NCBI GenBank assembly: GCA_038237625.1
Contig: JBBRYM010000007.1
Coordinates: forward strand, 67,228-131,227
Length of the DNA: 64,000 nt
Source of the DNA: JAWVFM01 sp038237625
GTDB lineage: Bacteria; Actinomycetota; Thermoleophilia; Solirubrobacterales; 70-9
Reading direction: 5' to 3'
In this document: positions 60,732 to 64,000 of the stretch, piece after piece
Numbering within the stretch: the stretch's first letter is position 1
How the letters are laid out: each line of letters starts with the position of its first letter
Notes under the pieces: model-generated
The model's database searches: none
What the model was told of the DNA's origin: nothing
The model's input: the letters and a program-made list of their open reading frames with translations, nothing else
Position numbers and translations under genes: made by a program

Positions 60732-62738
60732 TCAGCGAATCAGCCTGACCTCCAGCGGCGCCGGCAACGCCAGCTCGCCGCTCGCGTCCATGAGGCCGAG
60801 GATGCGGGCAACGTAGGCCTGGGTTTCGGGGTATCCGGGGACGCAGTCGCAGGCGGCGACCGCTCCAGGCCCGGCGTTGTAGGCGGCGAGGGCCAGCGCC
60901 GGCGAGCCGAACTGCCTCAGGAGGTCGGACATCAGGTGAGCCTGGGCGTCGATCGCCGCGGCGGGGTCGAAGGGGTCGCGCAAGCCGTATGTCGCGGCGG
61001 TCGCAGGCATGAACTGGGCGATCCCAAGCGCTCCGGCCGGGGAAACGGCCCGGGGGTTGAAGCTCGACTCGGCCTCGAGTTGGGCAGCGAGAAGACCCGA
61101 GGAAACGTTCCAGCGCGCGGCGGCCGCGATCAGCGTGTCCCGGTATGCGGTGGGGACGAACGCGGGTAGCTCTGCCCCGTGTGAGGAGTGCCCGTCGGGC
61201 GCGCCGGTCTGGTTGCCCGCCACCGAGCACGGCGCCGGGCCGCGCGTATAGCCGTAATGCCAGGGCTCCCACGAGTAGCGCTGAAGAAAGCCGAAACGAC
61301 CGGCGTTCGTTGCCAGCCAGGGGTCGGCGGACCGCGGCCCGAGGTCGAGCTCGGTCGCGCAGCGATGCAGCGACGTCCCCGGCGGGGCCACCCAACGCGG
61401 GTCGGGGTTGGCCGCGAAGAGGCGCGCCTGCTCGGCGTCGGAGCGAAACGCCGAGTTGATCTGAAGCGCCAGGCCGGAACGCTCGGCCGCGGCGGCCATG
61501 CGATCGAACGCCAAGGCAACGTCGGGCCGCATCGGCTTGCCCTGACGGTATTCGAGCGGGCCCGAGTATCCGCCTCCGGCGGCCTGACCGGGCGCGACGG
61601 AGCCGCCGGCCACGGCAGTGGCGGGGGGAATCGCTTCGGCCTCGGCTCGCAGGACGGTTTCGATGCGATCCCCGGCGGCCGGGGCGATTGCCGGGCGCGC
61701 CGAAGCAGTGACCTTCACAAGCGCCGTCACGGGGGCCGGCGAGGCTGCATCCGGGAAGGTGATCATCACCCGCCTGGGGTCGAGGCCGTTGCGCCGGGCA
61801 GCGCTCGAGGCCGCCGTTCGCGCGCGTTCCAGGTACGCCGCCTTGTCGAGGCGGTACGGATTCGGGCTGCCGTCGGGCAGCGTGGCGGGCGCGACCAGGC
61901 GCGGCAGGTCGTCGCGCATGGAGCGCACCGCCGAGATCGCGGCGAGGTCGGCTGCGGACTGTCCGCGCTCGGCTCCGGCGACCGAGGCGCCCAGCGCAAC
62001 GAGCACGAGCGCGCCGAGGACGAGAGCGAGGGCCAGACCGAGGGCGAGGGGCAGCGCTTGCCCCGCCGGCGAGACGAAAGATCCCGCAGGACGCCGGCGC
62101 ATAGCGGTGCTACGGACCCTGTCGGCCCTGCCGGCGAACGCCGACGCGATCCGCCTCGCTCGCAGCGATGCGGGTCCTCCGGGGTCGATTCCAGCGAGCG
62201 CCCGCCGCGAAGCGAGCACGCCGAGCGCTCGCTTTTCGATCCGCGCAAGCTGTCCTCGAGCGCTGAGCTCCCCCACCGTCAGCGCCGCCAGGACGCGGTC
62301 GGACGTCAGGTCGGCCCGCGCCAGGGCGCCCACCGGCCGAAGCTCGCGATCCTCGAGGATTCCGCGCGCCGCCTCAGGGGGCGCGAAGACGATCGCCAGC
62401 GCAGCGGCCCCATGGACGGCTGCGAGAGCGTCGCGAAAGCATTCCTCGCCGTCGTTACGGAGGCTAAGCCAGCACAACGCGCCGCGCGCGGACGCTGCGC
62501 CGAATCCGGCGGCTCGCAGCCGCCGCTCGAGATTCCGAGCGGCACGGCTGGCGAGCATGGTCGGACCGCGCCCCGCGCCGTCGCCCAGCTCGATCAGCAG
62601 GACCGGAAGGGGCTCGGCGTCCGGCACGCCTCGTGCCGCCCCAACCGCTACCGCGGCTGCCCAGGCGAGACCTCCCGGGGCAGAGCCGAGCTCGGTGGCG
62701 ACGACAATCGCCGTTGACCCCTGTGAAGCGCCGCTCAC
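60732..62738 (-). CDS. TadG-like/VanY/lytic-transglycosylase fusion protein
   Basis: 668 residues in one frame. 1-205: unrecognised, opening STAIVVATELGSAPGGLAWA, perhaps a degenerate CpaE/TadZ-like fold. 222-370: TadG-like, with SPAGQALPLALGLALAL as membrane helix and ERGQSAADLAAISAVRSM. 400-500: VanY-type D,D-carboxypeptidase with SAFRSDAEQARLF, SLHRCATELDLG (His458, Asp465) and EPWHYGY (His494). 535-650: lytic transglycosylase with EAESSFN (Glu557), GALGIAQFMPATA and ALAAYNAGPGAV. GTG overlaps the TadE-like gene. An ATG at 62102 (residue 213) could start a separate TadG-VanY-SLT protein. Confidence 0.82.
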   Translation of the reverse strand: MSGASQGSTAIVVATELGSAPGGLAWAAAVAVGAARGVPDAEPLPVLLIELGDGAGRGPTMLASRAARNLERRLRAAGFGAASARGALCWLSLRNDGEECFRDALAAVHGAAALAIVFAPPEAARGILEDRELRPVGALARADLTSDRVLAALTVGELSARGQLARIEKRALGVLASRRALAGIDPGGPASLRARRIASAFAGRADRVRSTAMRRRPAGSFVSPAGQALPLALGLALALVLGALVLVALGASVAGAERGQSAADLAAISAVRSMRDDLPRLVAPATLPDGSPNPYRLDKAAYLERARTAASSAARRNGLDPRRVMITFPDAASPAPVTALVKVTASARPAIAPAAGDRIETVLRAEAEAIPPATAVAGGSVAPGQAAGGGYSGPLEYRQGKPMRPDVALAFDRMAAAAERSGLALQINSAFRSDAEQARLFAANPDPRWVAPPGTSLHRCATELDLGPRSADPWLATNAGRFGFLQRYSWEPWHYGYTRGPAPCSVAGNQTGAPDGHSSHGAELPAFVPTAYRDTLIAAAARWNVSSGLLAAQLEAESSFNPRAVSPAGALGIAQFMPATAATYGLRDPFDPAAAIDAQAHLMSDLLRQFGSPALALAAYNAGPGAVAACDCVPGYPETQAYVARILGLMDASGELALPAPLEVRLIR

Positions 62739-63088
62739 CGCGATGCCTTCCCGGCTGCTCGAACCCAGGCGTCGGAGCTGACGGTTAGTTGGGCGCCGAG
62801 CGCCTCCATGGGCGAGGGAGCGGCGAGGCTCACGTGGACCAGGCCGTTTTCACGCGACACCTCGGCCCGCTGCCGGGCCCAGCCCGGAAGCGACCCGCGC
62901 GCGGCGGCGCCGGCGGGCTGCCCGGCCGCGAGCGCAAGCGCTCCGGCCTCGGCTGCACCGTCGGCGAGCGACGAGCTGTAGCCGACGACGAGCAGCTGGA
63001 AGGCGATCAAGGCCGCGAGCAGGAGGATGGGCAGCGAAGCGACCAGTTCGACCGAGGCCTGCCCCGCCTGGCGGTCAGCCCCCGCCAT
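62735..63088 (-). CDS. TadE-like pilus-assembly protein
   Basis: 117 residues. QAGQASVELVASLPILLLAALIAFQLL is the typical TadE N-terminus: a short basic leader, a Glu a few residues into the helix, one membrane segment. The rest is Ala/Gly-rich and extracytoplasmic. ATG 63088 overlaps the preceding TadE-like gene by 14 bases and the stop overlaps the fusion gene by 4, so all three are one translational unit. Confidence 0.85.
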   Translation of the reverse strand: MAGADRQAGQASVELVASLPILLLAALIAFQLLVVGYSSSLADGAAEAGALALAAGQPAGAAARGSLPGWARQRAEVSRENGLVHVSLAAPSPMEALGAQLTVSSDAWVRAAGKASR

Positions 63089-63425
63089 CCGCCGAACCGG
63101 GAAGGTGAGCCCCAGCCTGGACGTCGAGGGAGGGGATCGAGCCCGCTACGCGCGGGACGGCGATCTTCACCCGGACTGCGTCCTCCGCCCCCACGGCGGC
63201 CGCGCCGCGAAGCTGATCGGGCAGCGCTGACAGCGCGGCGCTTTCGGCGTCACCGCCGACCGCGGCGGCGCGGCTGCCGGCGTAAGCGGCGTTTTGCGCA
63301 CTCCATAGCGTCCAGCCGGCCAGGGCCGCCTGCACCGCGAGCGCGACCAGGAGCGCCAGCGCGGGAATCGTGGCGAGGAGCTCTACGGACGCCTGGCCGC
63401 GCTCCGATTGATCGGAAACTGGCAT
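63075..63425 (-). CDS. TadE-like pilus-assembly protein
   Basis: 116 residues. GQASVELLATIPALALLVALAVQAALAG is the prepilin-like helix, then NAAYAGSRAAAVGG and a small beta-rich tail. ATG 63425 lies 6 bases after TAGCTT with no Shine-Dalgarno. Paralog of the next gene. Confidence 0.85.
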   Translation of the reverse strand: MPVSDQSERGQASVELLATIPALALLVALAVQAALAGWTLWSAQNAAYAGSRAAAVGGDAESAALSALPDQLRGAAAVGAEDAVRVKIAVPRVAGSIPSLDVQAGAHLPGSADGGG

Positions 63426-63488
63426 GGCGCGAAGCTACGGGCACGCCGGGCGCGGGTGGCGCGCTCTTCGTGGCGACTCGGAACCGGG

Positions 63489-63839
63489 TCAGTAACTGGA
63501 GGCGCGCACCCAGATGCGGGCGATGACGACGATCGACCCCGCCAGCATGGCGACCCAGGCAAGGGTCCCGACGCCGGTCAGCAGCATCCGGTGTGCGGCG
63601 GCGACCATCAGCACGATCACGCCGACGGCGGCGTAGACGATCGCCCGATCGCGCTCGGAAAGACCTTCGACGATCATGCGATTCTCGCGATAGAGCTGCT
63701 GGCCCGCGACCGCAAGAGTCGCGAGGAACGCCAGCAGCAAAGCCGTTAGCACTGCCGTCGCGGCATTGCCGCCGCCGGGAACCAGGTCGACGACCGCCGC
63801 GATGGCGGCGACGATCGCGAAGTTTCGAAGGGCCCGCAT
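63489..63839 (-). CDS. Small three- to four-helix membrane protein, unknown
   Basis: 116 residues. Hydrophobic stretches at about 6-22, 25-47, 68-84 and 88-110; a charged segment (YRENRMIVEGLSERDRA) separates the halves. No recognised family. ATG 63839 follows TAGCAT by 8 bases. It lies just before the TadE-like genes on the same strand, but 63 bases away, so a pilus role is only possible. Confidence 0.7.
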   Translation of the reverse strand: MRALRNFAIVAAIAAVVDLVPGGGNAATAVLTALLLAFLATLAVAGQQLYRENRMIVEGLSERDRAIVYAAVGVIVLMVAAAHRMLLTGVGTLAWVAMLAGSIVVIARIWVRASSY

Positions 63840-63868
63840 CGGACCAGATGCTACGCCTGCGAGCGCCG

Positions 63869-64000
63869 CTACTTCGTCGTCATGACGACGATCCCGACCA
63901 CCACGGCGCCGGCCACAACGGCGAGCGCGACCACCGCCAGCGCAGCTGACGCCGCAGCGGCCCCCGCACGGCCATTGCGGGTCAGGTCCAGCGAGCGCAC
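63869..64000 (-). CDS. C-terminal end of a gene with a terminal membrane helix
   Basis: 43 codons run to the window edge and end with TAG at 63869-63871. The visible part is RSLDLTRNGRAG, one strongly hydrophobic Ala/Val helix, then MTTK. The first visible codon is GTG, so the gene could begin at 64000 or continue outside. It could belong to the Tad-like locus, but the motif is too short to assign. Confidence 0.45.
   Translation of the reverse strand: MRSLDLTRNGRAGAAAASAALAVVALAVVAGAVVVGIVVMTTK

Noticed and set aside
60732..62738. Splitting the Tad fusion into two genes at ATG 62102
   Set aside because: The frame is continuous and the GTG start overlaps the upstream gene; kept as one gene with the internal ATG noted as an alternative.
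1..64000. Prophage, insertion sequence, integrase or CRISPR array
   Set aside because: No transposase, integrase or phage structural motif, and no regularly spaced repeats seen.

Overview
The window is GC-rich, almost entirely coding DNA with no gene-free stretch above 300 bases. Gene content (serine/threonine kinase, type 2 PyrF, gap-pgk-tpiA-gpmI operon, TadE-like proteins, GTG/TTG starts, many starts with a -10 box but no Shine-Dalgarno) points to an actinobacterium. A Thermoleophilia/Solirubrobacterales-like soil lineage is my best guess, by inference only. I see no phage, insertion sequence, CRISPR array, rRNA or tRNA.

Region by region. (1) 1-8.4 kb: surface-glycan genes: two GT4 and one GT2 glycosyltransferases, a membrane-anchored GH5-like protein, a long polyprenyl-phosphate sugar phosphotransferase (4476-5948) and two secreted GH39/PslG-like hydrolases. 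(2) 8.4-12.2 kb: housekeeping and wall genes on the minus strand: HU, pyrF, a LysM protein, a D,D-carboxypeptidase and a PfkB-family sugar kinase. (3) 12.4-29.6 kb: main glycan island: a second, short sugar phosphotransferase, a coiled-coil/helix-hairpin-helix protein, four CmoB-like methyltransferases and one ordinary methyltransferase, several GT2/GT4 enzymes, two alkaline-phosphatase-superfamily proteins with Thr at the nucleophile position, and an O-antigen-ligase-like protein with a TPR tail. (4) 29.6-36.2 kb: argS, a GalE-like epimerase, a Ste24-type M48 protease, a phosphoesterase, and a lipoprotein overlapping a Ser/Thr kinase. (5) 36.2-44.8 kb: second glycan block: GT2/GT4 enzymes, tgt, two methyltransferases (one is the fifth CmoB-like copy) and a hexapeptide acyltransferase. 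(6) 44.8-51.7 kb: hsp20 with a sigma70-type promoter and a palindrome over its -10, the glycolytic operon, and an ABC-2 exporter. (7) 51.7-56.4 kb: tandem secreted hydrolases in the order A-B-A-b-B, where b is a truncated remnant. (8) 56.4-60.7 kb: uvrC, enoyl-CoA hydratase, a cupredoxin lipoprotein, MaoC and EVE-domain proteins. (9) 60.7-64 kb: end of a Tad-pilus-like locus, including an unusual TadG-like/VanY/lytic-transglycosylase fusion.

How the genes fit together (inference): the two phosphotransferases would start lipid-linked glycans, the GT2/GT4 enzymes extend them, methyltransferases, the acyltransferase and perhaps the Thr-type AP-superfamily proteins decorate them, the ligase-like protein joins or polymerises them, and the secreted PslG-like hydrolases trim them outside the cell. 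Many genes share 4-base stop/start overlaps, so several of these activities are probably translationally coupled.

Starts were chosen by eye from protein homology, Shine-Dalgarno sequences and -10 boxes. All family assignments come from motif recognition, without database searches.
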